A stretch of 64,000 nucleotides of DNA from Myroides oncorhynchi (GCF_020905415.1 NZ_JAJJMP010000001.1:1021501-1085500), one strand, 5' to 3'. Shown: positions 17,976 to 26,017, counted from the first letter of the stretch. The notes: generated by a model from the sequence alone, not told the origin. Program-made: numbers and translations.

Positions 17976-19139
17976 ATGATTTCTAAATATATCAATATCA
18001 GAATATTTACCTTAACTCTTGCATTAGGAAGTGCAATTCTCTTTACACAATGCAAAAAAGAACAGACTGATGAAGAACAAACCATTACTGTTGAGGAAAA
18101 CATAACTACAGTCCATCTAACTGATGCACAGATGAAGAATACGACTATAGTAGCTGGCACACTAACAGAACGTAATATAGCCACTACTTTAAAGTTAAAT
18201 GGTAAAATAGATGTACCGCCACAGAACTTAATATCTGTGACTAATCCTCTAGGTGGATATCTTAAATATACAAAGTTACTACCTGGTATGCATGTTAAGA
18301 AAGGGGAACTAATCGCTACAATGGAAGATCCTCAATACATACAGTTACAACAAAACTACTTAATAGCTAAAGATAAATATGACTTTGCAAAACTTGACTA
18401 CAATCGTCAGAAAGACTTAAATGCCAGCCAAGCGAGTAGTGATAAAGTAATGCAGATAGCGCAAGCGGAGATGAATAATCAACGTATCACAATGAATGCT
18501 TTAGCGCAACAATTAAGCTTAATCAACATCAATCCAACATCTCTTACACATACTAATATTAGTCGAACAGTTAATATCTATAGCCCTATTAATGGTTTCG
18601 TAAGTAATGTTTTTGTCAATGTAGGTAAATATGTCACCCCTTCGGATGTGATGTTTGAGTTAATCAATCCTACTGACATACACTTAAACCTAAAAGTGTA
18701 TGAGAAAGACTTAGATAAATTAGAAGTGGGACAGCGAGTAGTGAGTTATACGAATGGAAGCCCTGATAAAAAATATGAAGGAGAGATTGTACTGATCAGT
18801 ATGGATGTTAATACTGATGGTATATCTGAAGTACACTGTCACTTTGAGGAATTTGACAAGAAACTAGTGCCTGGTATGTATATGAATGCCGATATTGACA
18901 CTCATGCTGCAATAACTCAAGCTCTTCCAGAAGAAAGTGTTGTTTACTTTGAAACGAAAAACTATGTCTTCGTTGAAACTGCCAAGCAGACTTACGAGAT
19001 GACTGAGGTAAAAGTAGGTGCCAAAGAAGATGGATACATACAGATTAACAATACGAACGAACTAGCAAATAGAAAGATTGTTACTAAGGGAGCTTACACG
19101 CTACTTATGAAACTGAAGAATACTGAAGAGGAGGAATAA
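17976..19139 (+). CDS. czcB: periplasmic adaptor (membrane fusion protein) of the metal-efflux pump
   Basis: A 387-residue HlyD/CzcB-type adaptor that links the RND pump to the outer-membrane channel. The N-terminus has a signal ending in a Cys (LFTQCKKEQ), probably lipid-anchored. Then come the barrel-sandwich halves (LGGYLKYTKLLPGMHVKKGELIATMEDPQ read in two parts, and YSPINGFVSNVFVNVGKYV) flanking a helical hairpin at about 125-190, a beta-barrel with LKVYEKDLDKLEVGQ, and a membrane-proximal domain. It starts 4 bp after the pump-channel fusion and ends the operon at a shared terminator. Confidence 0.9.
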   Translation: MISKYINIRIFTLTLALGSAILFTQCKKEQTDEEQTITVEENITTVHLTDAQMKNTTIVAGTLTERNIATTLKLNGKIDVPPQNLISVTNPLGGYLKYTKLLPGMHVKKGELIATMEDPQYIQLQQNYLIAKDKYDFAKLDYNRQKDLNASQASSDKVMQIAQAEMNNQRITMNALAQQLSLININPTSLTHTNISRTVNIYSPINGFVSNVFVNVGKYVTPSDVMFELINPTDIHLNLKVYEKDLDKLEVGQRVVSYTNGSPDKKYEGEIVLISMDVNTDGISEVHCHFEEFDKKLVPGMYMNADIDTHAAITQALPEESVVYFETKNYVFVETAKQTYEMTEVKVGAKEDGYIQINNTNELANRKIVTKGAYTLLMKLKNTEEEE

Positions 19140-19161
19140 TCTCTTCCTATCATTATAAAAA

Positions 19162-19198
19162 AATGCCTTCTGATTTAGAAGGCATTCTTTTTTATTTA
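19162..19198. terminator. bidirectional terminator between the efflux operon and a convergent lipoprotein gene
   Basis: A perfect 10-bp stem AATGCCTTCT / AGAAGGCATT with a 5-nt loop has an A-tract on the left and a T-tract on the right, serving transcripts from both sides. Confidence 0.9.
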
Positions 19199-19207
19199 AC
19201 TAATGGA

Positions 19208-19576
19208 TTATTTACCCATTAAAGCATCTTGATATTTTTTACTTAAATCAGTAAGTTTTTGAGTTTGCTCTGGAGTTAATTTAGTTTGGTCAATTTTAGC
19301 AAAATCTTGAGCCATGTTAGCTATCTCCATTCCGATTTTTTGCATTTCAGCTTGGTCTTTTTTAGTAGCAGCATCAACGAACTTCTCCATAGAAGCGATG
19401 TAGTTATCCAATACAGCAGCATCACCTGTTGCAGCTGGAGCTGGAGTCTCTGCAGGAGTTTCAGCTGGTTGTTCAGTTACAGGAGCTTCTCCTTCTTTTG
19501 CAGTTTCTTTTTTCTCACCACAAGCAACAGCTAACATAGCAGCCATTCCTAACACCATAAAAGTGATTTTTTTCAT
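19208..19576 (-). CDS. small lipoprotein of unknown function
   Basis: A 122-residue protein with a signal and lipobox (MLAVACGEKKE, Cys near 19), then a low-complexity Pro/Ala/Glu linker (PAETPAETPAPAA). The C-terminal helical domain at about 52-122 is rich in Lys, Gln and Asp (DNYIASMEKFVDAATKKDQ, LTPEQTQKLTDLSKKY). The domain looks like a small helical bundle. No enzyme motif is seen. It is convergent with the metal-efflux operon and shares its terminator; nothing in the sequence ties it to metals. Confidence 0.75.
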   Translation of the reverse strand: MKKITFMVLGMAAMLAVACGEKKETAKEGEAPVTEQPAETPAETPAPAATGDAAVLDNYIASMEKFVDAATKKDQAEMQKIGMEIANMAQDFAKIDQTKLTPEQTQKLTDLSKKYQDALMGK

Positions 19577-19899
19577 AATTGTTTTTTTTATAAATTAGAC
19601 ATGATTTAGTTACGCTATTATTTCTTTGCATTGATTAATCGTAATCTGAAATGCTCATAACTAAATACATTGTAAAATTAACACAAATTAACCTTACATA
19701 AAACGTTTGCTTCACTAATTTATGATAATTATTTTTGATACAATAGATTGTTCTTATCACAAGTAATCCAAAAGTCTTGTAAACATTGGAAAACACACTA
19801 TTTTTCACATAACAACCACAACTCGTTTTTTATTATTCAAATACCCAAATTCCACAAAAACAATAAAAAAATATTGCACTTAAGTAAAATCTCATAGGA

Positions 19900-19925
19900 T
19901 TATATCTACTATTTGATAGATATAA
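19900..19925. promoter_or_regulatory. 9-bp dyad upstream of the aminotransferase/beta-lactamase pair
   Basis: TTATATCTA and TAGATATAA are perfect complements separated by 8 bp. The size and symmetry suit a dimeric regulator or a small hairpin. Confidence 0.45.
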
Positions 19926-19946
19926 ACTAATTTTAAGCACTTAGAA

Positions 19947-19978
19947 AGTCCCAGTATAACTATTGGGGCTATTTTTTA
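19947..19978 (+). terminator. terminator-like hairpin in the leader of the aminotransferase gene
   Basis: AGTCCCAGT pairs with ATTGGGGCT (9 bp with two G-T pairs, 6-nt loop) and is followed by ATTTTTTATT. No plus-strand gene ends just upstream, so it may end a short leader or small RNA, or attenuate the downstream pair. It lies 27 bp before the ATG. Confidence 0.55.
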
Positions 19979-20004
19979 TTCAAACACACAGTAATTTATT
20001 CACT

Positions 20005-21168
20005 ATGAACAGACGTGATCTATTAAAAATTTCAGGTACGTTGTTCGCAGGAAGTATCCTAACACAAGGATTTGCAGCAACAACAGCATTAGATTCAATA
20101 ACAGACTTAGAATTATCAGGTTCTACTGATAATCCTCTATTATTACATTATAATGAAAATAGCTTAGGACTATCTCCTAAAGCAAAGAATGCTATTATTG
20201 ACTCATTATCTAATGTTAATCGATATCCTGATAGCTATATTGAAGAGCTACAAAATACGGTAGCAAGTGAATTTAAAATGACTCCTAAACAAATTACACT
20301 TGGCATAGGATCTTCTGATGTGATTAGAGCCACAATTAATACCCTAGGGTATCAAGCTACTCAAAAGAAACAAAACATCCAATTAATAACTCCTGATCCA
20401 TCATTCTTCTTAGCGGCTAGTCATGCAGAAGGAATGAATATATCTGTCATTAAAGTTCCTTTAGATGACGTATATTGTATGGATATCACAAAAATGAAAG
20501 AGATAGCAGATCGCTTTGATGGAGTATCTATATGTTACTTATGTAATCCTAATAATCCTACAGGTACACTTACCTCATCGACCACTATAGCTGATTGGGT
20601 AAAAGGGGCAGATCCCCAAAAGAATTTCTTTATGGTAGATGAGGCGTATGCTGAGTACATCACTGACCCCAATTTTATTAGTGGCACATCATTTATACGA
20701 GAAGGCAGAGATAATGTTATCGTACTACGCACATTCTCTAAGATATTTGCTATGGCAGGGATGCGTTTAGGATATGGTCTTTCTACAGAAAAGTTTGCAA
20801 AAGAGCTTTTACCTTTTATGGCAATACTCAATATTAGTACACCTACAGCTGTTGCAGGTACAGAATCAATAAAAGATAAATCCTTTATCCAACAAAGCAG
20901 AGGTATGAATTCTAATTCTTTAGCAATGACCACTCAAGTATTTGATGCCTTAGAAATTAAGTATTTACCTAGTCAAGGAAATTTCTTATTTCACCAAATC
21001 AAATGTGATCAAAAAACGTATATGGATGGAATGAAAAGTGAAGGCATCATTATAGGGCGCCCTTTTCCTCCCTTTATGGACTGGAGTAGAGTAACACTAG
21101 GTACTCCAGAAGAGATGAACCATTTCTTAGCTGTAATCAAAAAATTTAAAAAGAACGGATGGGTATAA
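20005..21168 (+). CDS. Tat-exported class I/II PLP aminotransferase (HisC-like)
   Basis: A 387-residue protein from ATG 20005; this start gives a twin-arginine signal (MNRRDLLKISGTLFAGSIL). The enzyme fold is that of histidinol-phosphate-type aminotransferases: LHYNENSLGLSPKA, LGIGSSDVIRATI, CNPNNPTGT, MVDEAYAEY and the PLP lysine in RTFSKIFAMAGMRLGYG (Lys246), with a C-terminal GRPFPPFMDWSRVTLGT. Tat export lets a cofactor-loaded enzyme fold before transport. The metallo-beta-lactamase gene follows after 23 bp. The substrate is unknown; biosynthetic HisC would be cytoplasmic, so an envelope or catabolic amine role is more likely. Confidence 0.85.
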   Translation: MNRRDLLKISGTLFAGSILTQGFAATTALDSITDLELSGSTDNPLLLHYNENSLGLSPKAKNAIIDSLSNVNRYPDSYIEELQNTVASEFKMTPKQITLGIGSSDVIRATINTLGYQATQKKQNIQLITPDPSFFLAASHAEGMNISVIKVPLDDVYCMDITKMKEIADRFDGVSICYLCNPNNPTGTLTSSTTIADWVKGADPQKNFFMVDEAYAEYITDPNFISGTSFIREGRDNVIVLRTFSKIFAMAGMRLGYGLSTEKFAKELLPFMAILNISTPTAVAGTESIKDKSFIQQSRGMNSNSLAMTTQVFDALEIKYLPSQGNFLFHQIKCDQKTYMDGMKSEGIIIGRPFPPFMDWSRVTLGTPEEMNHFLAVIKKFKKNGWV

Positions 21169-21191
21169 TCTCATTAAGAAATAAATAAACC

Positions 21192-21932
21192 ATGTACAAA
21201 ATAATTAGTGCCATAGCGATGTTAATCTGTACTACGTTAGTACACGCTCAATCTGACAAGCTAAAAATAAAACAACTCAATGATAATATGTATGTATACA
21301 CTACTTATCAGGATTTTAAAGGAGTAACCTATTCGTGTAATTCGATGTACATTCTGACAGACGAAGGAGTTATTCTGATAGATACACCTTGGGATAAAGA
21401 TCAGTACGAACCTCTAATCGAGTACATCAGAACTAATCATAACCAAGAGATTAAATGGGTAGTGACTACACACTTTCACGAAGATCGTTCAGGGGGATTA
21501 GGTTACTTTAATAGCACAGGTGCACAGACGTATACCTACTCATTAACAAACAAAATATTAAAAGAACGCAATGAACCTCAAGCTCAACATTCTTTTAATA
21601 AGGAAAAACAGTTTACCTTTGGCAATGAGAAGTTGACTGTATACTTCTTAGGAGAAGGACATTCACTGGATAACACAGTAGTCTGGTTCCCTAAAGAAGA
21701 AGTACTGTTCGGAGGGTGTCTGATTAAGAGTGCAGAAGCTACTACTATCGGTAATATAGCTGACGCCAATGTAAAAGCTTGGCCTAAGACTATCGAAGCA
21801 GTAAAGAGAAAGTTTAAGAATGCTAAAGTCATTATACCTGGACACGACGAATGGGATATGACAGGGCATATCGAGAATACTGAGCGTATATTATCAGAAT
21901 ACAATCAACTACATTCAACTAAAAACGATTAA
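21192..21932 (+). CDS. bla: subclass B1 metallo-beta-lactamase (MUS/TUS-like)
   Basis: A 246-residue periplasmic zinc beta-lactamase with a signal peptide (about 1-20, ending VHAQ). All B1 ligands are present: His94, His96 and Asp98 in TTHFHEDRSGG, His157 in GEGHSLDNTVVW, Cys176 in FGGCLIKS and His218 in IPGHDEW. Lys179 is the substrate-carboxylate residue. IDTPWDKDQ is the usual B1 strand. Enzymes of this kind (MUS-1, TUS-1) are intrinsic to Myroides and hydrolyse most beta-lactams including carbapenems; the sub-name is not assignable by eye. It follows the Tat aminotransferase after 23 bp, so they are probably co-transcribed. No mobile element is nearby. Confidence 0.92.
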   Translation: MYKIISAIAMLICTTLVHAQSDKLKIKQLNDNMYVYTTYQDFKGVTYSCNSMYILTDEGVILIDTPWDKDQYEPLIEYIRTNHNQEIKWVVTTHFHEDRSGGLGYFNSTGAQTYTYSLTNKILKERNEPQAQHSFNKEKQFTFGNEKLTVYFLGEGHSLDNTVVWFPKEEVLFGGCLIKSAEATTIGNIADANVKAWPKTIEAVKRKFKNAKVIIPGHDEWDMTGHIENTERILSEYNQLHSTKND

Positions 21933-22012
21933 TTAATATAGTAAACCAATAAACTTTAGGATATTAACACTAAAATGCCAATGGCAGAGTTTCTAATCTT
22001 AAAGTCTTTTAT

Positions 22013-22020
22013 TACTTTTG
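22013..22020 (+). promoter_or_regulatory. -7 box of glyS, implying a near-leaderless mRNA
   Basis: TACTTTTG ends only 4 bp before the glyS ATG. In Bacteroidota transcription starts a few bases after this box, so the transcript would begin at or near the start codon. No good -33 TTG is visible at the usual spacing. Confidence 0.4.
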
Positions 22021-22024
22021 CACT

Positions 22025-23569
22025 ATGGCAAAACAAGAGGATATTTTTAAGAACGTTATTTCGCACGCTAAAGAGTATGGTTATATTTTTCCATCTAGCG
22101 AAATATACGATGGTTTAAGCGCAGTATATGACTACGCTCAAAACGGTGTGGAGTTAAAGAGAAACATTCGCGAGTACTGGTGGAAATCTATGGTACAAAT
22201 GCACGAAAATATTGTAGGAATTGATGCCTCAATTTTTATGCATCCTACTACTTGGAAAGCCTCTGGTCACGTAGACGCGTTTAATGACCCATTAATTGAT
22301 AATAAAGACAGTAAGAAGAGATATAGAGCGGACGTTCTAATCGAAGATTACTGTGAAAAATTATACCAAAAGGCTCAAAAAGAAATCGAAAAAGCAAAGA
22401 AACGCTTTGGAGAATCTTTTGACGAAGAACAATTTGTAGCTACTAACCCACGTGTAGTAGAATATCTTGCGAAGAAAAAAGAGATCTTAGAGCGCATGGC
22501 TAAAGGTCTTGATACAGGAGATTTAGCAGATGTGAAGGCACTTATCGAAGAGCTAGAGATTGCTGACCCTGATACAGGATCTAAAAACTGGACTGAAGTA
22601 CGTCAGTTTAACCTGATGTTTGGTACCAAACTAGGAGCTTCTGCTGACTCAGCTATGGACTTATACTTACGTCCTGAGACAGCACAAGGTATCTTCGTAA
22701 ACTTCCTTAACGTACAGAAGACAGGTCGTATGAAGATTCCATTCGGTATCGCTCAGACTGGTAAAGCATTCCGTAACGAGATTGTTGCTCGTCAGTTTAT
22801 CTTCCGTATGCGTGAGTTCGAACAGATGGAGATGCAATTCTTTGTGAAACCAGGTGAAGAGATGAAGTACTATGAGTACTGGAAATCTACTCGTCATAAG
22901 TGGCACTTATCATTAGGAATGGGAGCTGAGAACTACCGCTTCCACGACCACGAGAAGTTAGCACACTATGCTAATGCTGCTACTGATATCGAGTTTAACT
23001 TCCCATTTGGATTTAAAGAATTAGAAGGTATCCACTCACGTACAGACTTTGACCTTAAAGCACACGAGAAGTTCTCTGGTAAAAAGCTTCAGTTCTTTGA
23101 TAACGAGACAAATACTTCTTATGTACCTTACGTAGTAGAAACTTCAGTAGGACTTGACCGTATGTTCTTGTCTATATTCTCTAAATCTTTAGTAGAAGAG
23201 ACTTTAGAAGACGGTACTACACGTACAGTATTAAGATTACCATCAGTACTAGCTCCTACTAAGGCTGCTGTACTTCCTTTAGTAAAGAAAGATGGTCTTC
23301 CTGAGCTAGCTCAAGAGATAATCGAAGAACTTAAATGGGACTTTAATGTAGCATATGATGAGAAAGACGCAGTAGGTCGTCGTTACCGTCGTGCTGATGC
23401 ATTAGGTACACCATTCTGTATCACTGTAGATCACCAGTCATTAGAAGATAAGACTGTGACTATTCGTCATCGCGACACTATGAAACAAGACCGTGTAGCA
23501 ATTACTGACCTTAAGAGTATCATAGAAAATGAAGTATCTATGAGAAACTGGTTAAAGAAAATGTTGTAA
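22025..23569 (+). CDS. glyS: glycyl-tRNA synthetase (single-chain, eukaryote-like class II)
   Basis: A 514-residue alpha2-type enzyme that charges tRNA-Gly. Motif 2 region: FRNEIVARQFIFRMREFEQ; RPETAQGIFVNF precedes it; motif 3 and the anticodon-binding domain follow (LPSVLAPTKAAVLPLVK, RRYRRADALGTPFCITVD). An insertion in the catalytic domain (about 110-190) is charged and helical, as in other Bacteroidota. The ATG at 22025 sits immediately after a -7 promoter box. It is a single-gene unit with its own terminator. Confidence 0.96.
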   Translation: MAKQEDIFKNVISHAKEYGYIFPSSEIYDGLSAVYDYAQNGVELKRNIREYWWKSMVQMHENIVGIDASIFMHPTTWKASGHVDAFNDPLIDNKDSKKRYRADVLIEDYCEKLYQKAQKEIEKAKKRFGESFDEEQFVATNPRVVEYLAKKKEILERMAKGLDTGDLADVKALIEELEIADPDTGSKNWTEVRQFNLMFGTKLGASADSAMDLYLRPETAQGIFVNFLNVQKTGRMKIPFGIAQTGKAFRNEIVARQFIFRMREFEQMEMQFFVKPGEEMKYYEYWKSTRHKWHLSLGMGAENYRFHDHEKLAHYANAATDIEFNFPFGFKELEGIHSRTDFDLKAHEKFSGKKLQFFDNETNTSYVPYVVETSVGLDRMFLSIFSKSLVEETLEDGTTRTVLRLPSVLAPTKAAVLPLVKKDGLPELAQEIIEELKWDFNVAYDEKDAVGRRYRRADALGTPFCITVDHQSLEDKTVTIRHRDTMKQDRVAITDLKSIIENEVSMRNWLKKML

Positions 23570-23592
23570 TCAATAGATTACTTTAAGATACA

Positions 23593-23624
23593 AAAGCTGT
23601 TCCAAGGGGAGCAGCTTTTTTTTG
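23593..23624 (+). terminator. Rho-independent terminator of glyS
   Basis: An 11-bp stem with one G-T pair (AAAGCTGTTCC / GGAGCAGCTTT) and an AAGG loop is followed by a T-tract. Confidence 0.92.
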
Positions 23625-23715
23625 TGCTTTATATTATCCATTTCTATAAACACCCCTCTTCTAAATTATACCTCCTTCCAACTGCTAGGATAATGATCCC
23701 TATATGGTAGGCTAG

Positions 23716-23783
23716 TGATAGGCTTATTAATAGCACTTTTCAGCCGACCACATGCCTATCAACAGCCGACCATAAGCCGACCA
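23716..23783. repeat. AGCCGACCA triple repeat with an 8-bp inverted repeat
   Basis: AGCCGACCA occurs three times, at 23742-23750, 23764-23772 and 23775-23783. The first copy lies inside an inverted repeat TGATAGGC (23716-23723) / GCCTATCA (23754-23761). This is unusual in such AT-rich surroundings and may be a multi-site operator or a structured RNA. Confidence 0.55.
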
Positions 23784-23907
23784 CCCAAAATTAGTTCGTA
23801 AAAAACGCAACTGTCAACTCATCTTATTTATTAGGTTTACAAAATTATCACTACCTTTAGTAATCTAGTAATCAGGTAATTTATAGTTTATTTACAAGAA
23901 AAAACCG

Positions 23908-23955
23908 TTCTTAATGTAGGTTAATCAATTAGAATAATACCTCACCTTAACTTTG
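23908..23955 (+). promoter_or_regulatory. candidate regulated promoter of the lactate-oxidase-like gene (shared 17-bp motif)
   Basis: TTCTTAATGTAGGTTAA (23908-23924), 23 bp, then the -7 box TAACTTTG (23948-23955). The same motif with the same 23-bp spacing to a TAnnTTTG box precedes yceI at 25294-25341. The motif lies where the -33 element should be and no TTG is present there, suggesting activator or alternative sigma recognition. Confidence 0.65.
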
Positions 23956-23984
23956 TCCTATCAAAAATTACAAATATCAAGAAT

Positions 23985-25220
23985 ATGAAAAAGACAATAG
24001 TAACATTGATTGCAATAACACTTATAACTAGTGCATTTGCTCACACAACAGAAACAGAAACAATCCTACAAGACAAAGAAAAAAAAGAGCAAGGTTATCG
24101 AGCTAGTACAGCTAATAAAAAATTAAAGATTGTCAACTTACACGAATTAGAAGGTCAGGTGAAGGTTGAGATGGATAAAGGGGCATTCGGATATATCGTA
24201 GGAGGTTCTGAAGACCAAAATAATCTAAAGATTAATACTGAGAACTTCGATAAGAAGTACATCATGCCACGCGTGCTAAAAGGAATTAAACATGAGGACA
24301 TAGACCTATCAACAAGTTTATTTGGAATTCCATTAAAGACACCTATTATACAAGCTCCTATGGCTGCTCAAGGGCTATCTCATGTAGATGGTGAAGTAGC
24401 TACAGCTAAAGGAATGATAGCAGCGGGATCTCTATTCTCACTGAGTACTTATGGCAACAAGACGATAGAAGAAGTAGCTGAGGGAATCGACGGAGCACCT
24501 TTCTTCTTTCAGTTATACATGAGTAAAAATGATGATTTTAATAAGTTTACACTTGAAAGAGCAAAAAAACACGGAGCTAAAGCTATCATCTTAACAGTAG
24601 ATTCACCTGTAGGAGGATATAGAGAAGAAGACATCAAAACAGGATTCACATTTCCACTAGTGATGGGTAACTTAGAGTTATTTGCAGCCCAACAAACAGA
24701 TGGAAATAAAACTGGAAAAGGAGCTGGTATAACAGAAATATATGCACAAGCTAAGCAAGACTTTAAACCATCTGATATCAAGTATGTAAAAGATATGACA
24801 GGATTACCTGTTATCATTAAGGGAATACAGTCACCTGAAGATGCTGAGATAGCAATTCAAGCAGGAGCAGATGCAATATGGGTATCTAATCATGGCGGTA
24901 GACAACTAGATGCAGGTCCATCTTCATTTGATGTACTTCCATTGGTAGCAAAAACAGTCAACAAACGCGTGCCTATTATCTTTGACAGTGGTGTTAGACG
25001 AGGATCTCATATCTTTAAAGCATTAGCTAGTGGAGCTGATATCGTAGCGATAGGTCGTCCTTTACTATATGCACTACACCTAGGAGGTAGTCAAGGGGTG
25101 ACGTCTGTGATCGATCAGTTAAATAAGGAATTGACCATCAATATGTTCTTAGGAGGAGCTAAAAACATAAAAGAAATTCAAAATACGAAACTATACACAG
25201 ATAAAGATTTTCAATTATAA
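23985..25220 (+). CDS. exported FMN-dependent alpha-hydroxy-acid oxidase (lactate oxidase/dehydrogenase family)
   Basis: A 411-residue TIM-barrel flavoprotein that should oxidise L-lactate or a related alpha-hydroxy acid. Family motifs are APMAAQGLSHVDGE, FFFQLYMSK, LTVDSPVGGYREED, PVIIKGIQSPEDA with Lys279, the active-site signature SNHGGRQLD (301-309) and FDSGVRRGSHIFKALASGAD. Unlike the usual cytoplasmic members it starts with a Sec-type signal (about 1-20, ending SAFAHTTE) and a ~30-residue linker. Export implies FMN must be loaded outside the cytoplasm. Whether oxygen or a quinone accepts the electrons is unknown. It shares a promoter motif with the following yceI gene. Confidence 0.85.
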   Translation: MKKTIVTLIAITLITSAFAHTTETETILQDKEKKEQGYRASTANKKLKIVNLHELEGQVKVEMDKGAFGYIVGGSEDQNNLKINTENFDKKYIMPRVLKGIKHEDIDLSTSLFGIPLKTPIIQAPMAAQGLSHVDGEVATAKGMIAAGSLFSLSTYGNKTIEEVAEGIDGAPFFFQLYMSKNDDFNKFTLERAKKHGAKAIILTVDSPVGGYREEDIKTGFTFPLVMGNLELFAAQQTDGNKTGKGAGITEIYAQAKQDFKPSDIKYVKDMTGLPVIIKGIQSPEDAEIAIQAGADAIWVSNHGGRQLDAGPSSFDVLPLVAKTVNKRVPIIFDSGVRRGSHIFKALASGADIVAIGRPLLYALHLGGSQGVTSVIDQLNKELTINMFLGGAKNIKEIQNTKLYTDKDFQL

Positions 25221-25293
25221 AAAAACAGTTATCCTACTATTAAACAGAGGATTATGATTAATGAAAAACCACAATTACACAAGATAAAAATAC

Positions 25294-25341
25294 TTCTTAA
25301 TGTAGGTTAAGTGCTTAAAGCTAAATGTGGAACTAAATTTG
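25294..25341 (+). promoter_or_regulatory. candidate regulated promoter of yceI (shared 17-bp motif)
   Basis: TTCTTAATGTAGGTTAA (25294-25310), 23 bp, then TAAATTTG (25334-25341), the same layout as ahead of the lactate-oxidase-like gene. Upstream, both also share ACAAGA with an A-rich spacer. The motif ends 63 bp before the yceI ATG, against 60 bp in the other gene. Confidence 0.65.
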
Positions 25342-25373
25342 TAATAAATAACAAAACAATTAAAATTATTATC

Positions 25374-25949
25374 ATGAAAAAAATAGCATTATTATTCGTA
25401 GCAACATTATTCTCTGTTGCATCATTCGCCCAAACAAAATGGAATGTAGATAACTACCACTCATTTTTAAACTTCTCTGTGAAGCACTTAGGAATTTCTT
25501 TTGTAGATGGTCGTTTTGATAAATACGAGGGAACATTCGAAGGAACACCTGAAGACTTAACGAAAGGAACATTTAAATTCTCAGTAGATATGAACAGTGT
25601 GAACTCATCTATCGAGATGCGTGATAACCACTTAAAAACAAATGATTTCTTTAATACAGAGAAATTCCCTGCAATGACTTTTGAAAGTACTTCAATTAAA
25701 AAAACAGGTAAAGACCAATATAAATTAGAAGGTAACTTAACAATAAGAGATATCACTAAGAAAGTAACTTTTGATCTTACTTACGGTGGTTTATTAAAAG
25801 ATGATGGCCAAGGTAATACTAAACTTGGATTCCAAGCAAGTACTACTATCAACCGTTTTGACTTTGGAGTAGCATACGATCCATCAGGACAAGCTATCGC
25901 TAAAGACGTTAAGATTAATGTAAACCTAGAGTTTAACAAGGCTAAATAA
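25374..25949 (+). CDS. YceI family periplasmic lipid-binding protein
   Basis: A 191-residue protein starting at ATG 25374 (MKKIALLFVATLFSVASFAQ signal in two runs); the frame is open further upstream but that part holds the promoter. The mature domain is a YceI lipocalin-like barrel: WNVDNYHSFLNFSVKHLGIS, VDGRFDKYEGTFEG, DLTKGTFKFSVDMNSV, KTNDFFNTEKFPAMTFEST, GNLTIRDITKKVTFDLTY and FDFGVAYDPSG. YceI proteins bind polyisoprenoids or other amphiphiles and respond to stress in several bacteria. It probably shares regulation with the upstream flavoenzyme. Confidence 0.93.
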   Translation: MKKIALLFVATLFSVASFAQTKWNVDNYHSFLNFSVKHLGISFVDGRFDKYEGTFEGTPEDLTKGTFKFSVDMNSVNSSIEMRDNHLKTNDFFNTEKFPAMTFESTSIKKTGKDQYKLEGNLTIRDITKKVTFDLTYGGLLKDDGQGNTKLGFQASTTINRFDFGVAYDPSGQAIAKDVKINVNLEFNKAK

Positions 25950-26017
25950 TCCTTTCATAATTACTAAGAGTCTGTCTATTATTTACCCAAGAAGTATAAA
26001 TAGACTCTTGATTTCCC

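Larger units (their letters stand above)
19577..20004. other. divergent intergenic region ahead of the aminotransferase gene (428 bp)
   Basis: No convincing coding frame. The minus-strand side should hold the lipoprotein promoter. The right half holds a 9-bp dyad at 19900-19925 and a terminator-like hairpin at 19947-19978, both before the aminotransferase ATG at 20005. The frame of that gene stays open upstream to 19963, but this part lies in the hairpin and is unlikely to be translated. Confidence 0.6.
23625..23984. other. gene-free region upstream of the exported lactate-oxidase-like gene (360 bp)
   Basis: No coding frame. It contains a relatively GC-rich repeat cluster (23716-23783) and, nearer the gene, a shared 17-bp motif with a -7 box (23908-23955). 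Confidence 0.6.

Noticed and set aside
19688..19699. Third copy of the 17-bp regulatory motif ahead of the small lipoprotein gene (minus strand ATGTAAGGTTAA)
   Set aside because: It differs from the two clear copies and has no TAnnTTTG box 23 bp downstream.
19963..20004. Upstream extension of the aminotransferase frame
   Set aside because: It would begin at a TTG inside a terminator-like hairpin, and would place 14 residues ahead of a good Tat signal.
20005..21932. Metallo-beta-lactamase region as an acquired resistance cassette
   Set aside because: No integrase, insertion sequence, attC-like site or composition shift is visible; flanks are ordinary chromosomal genes, so an intrinsic gene is more likely.
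23716..23783. CRISPR-like array from the AGCCGACCA repeats
   Set aside because: Repeat units are only 9 bp with 2-13 bp spacers, far too short, and no cas genes are nearby.
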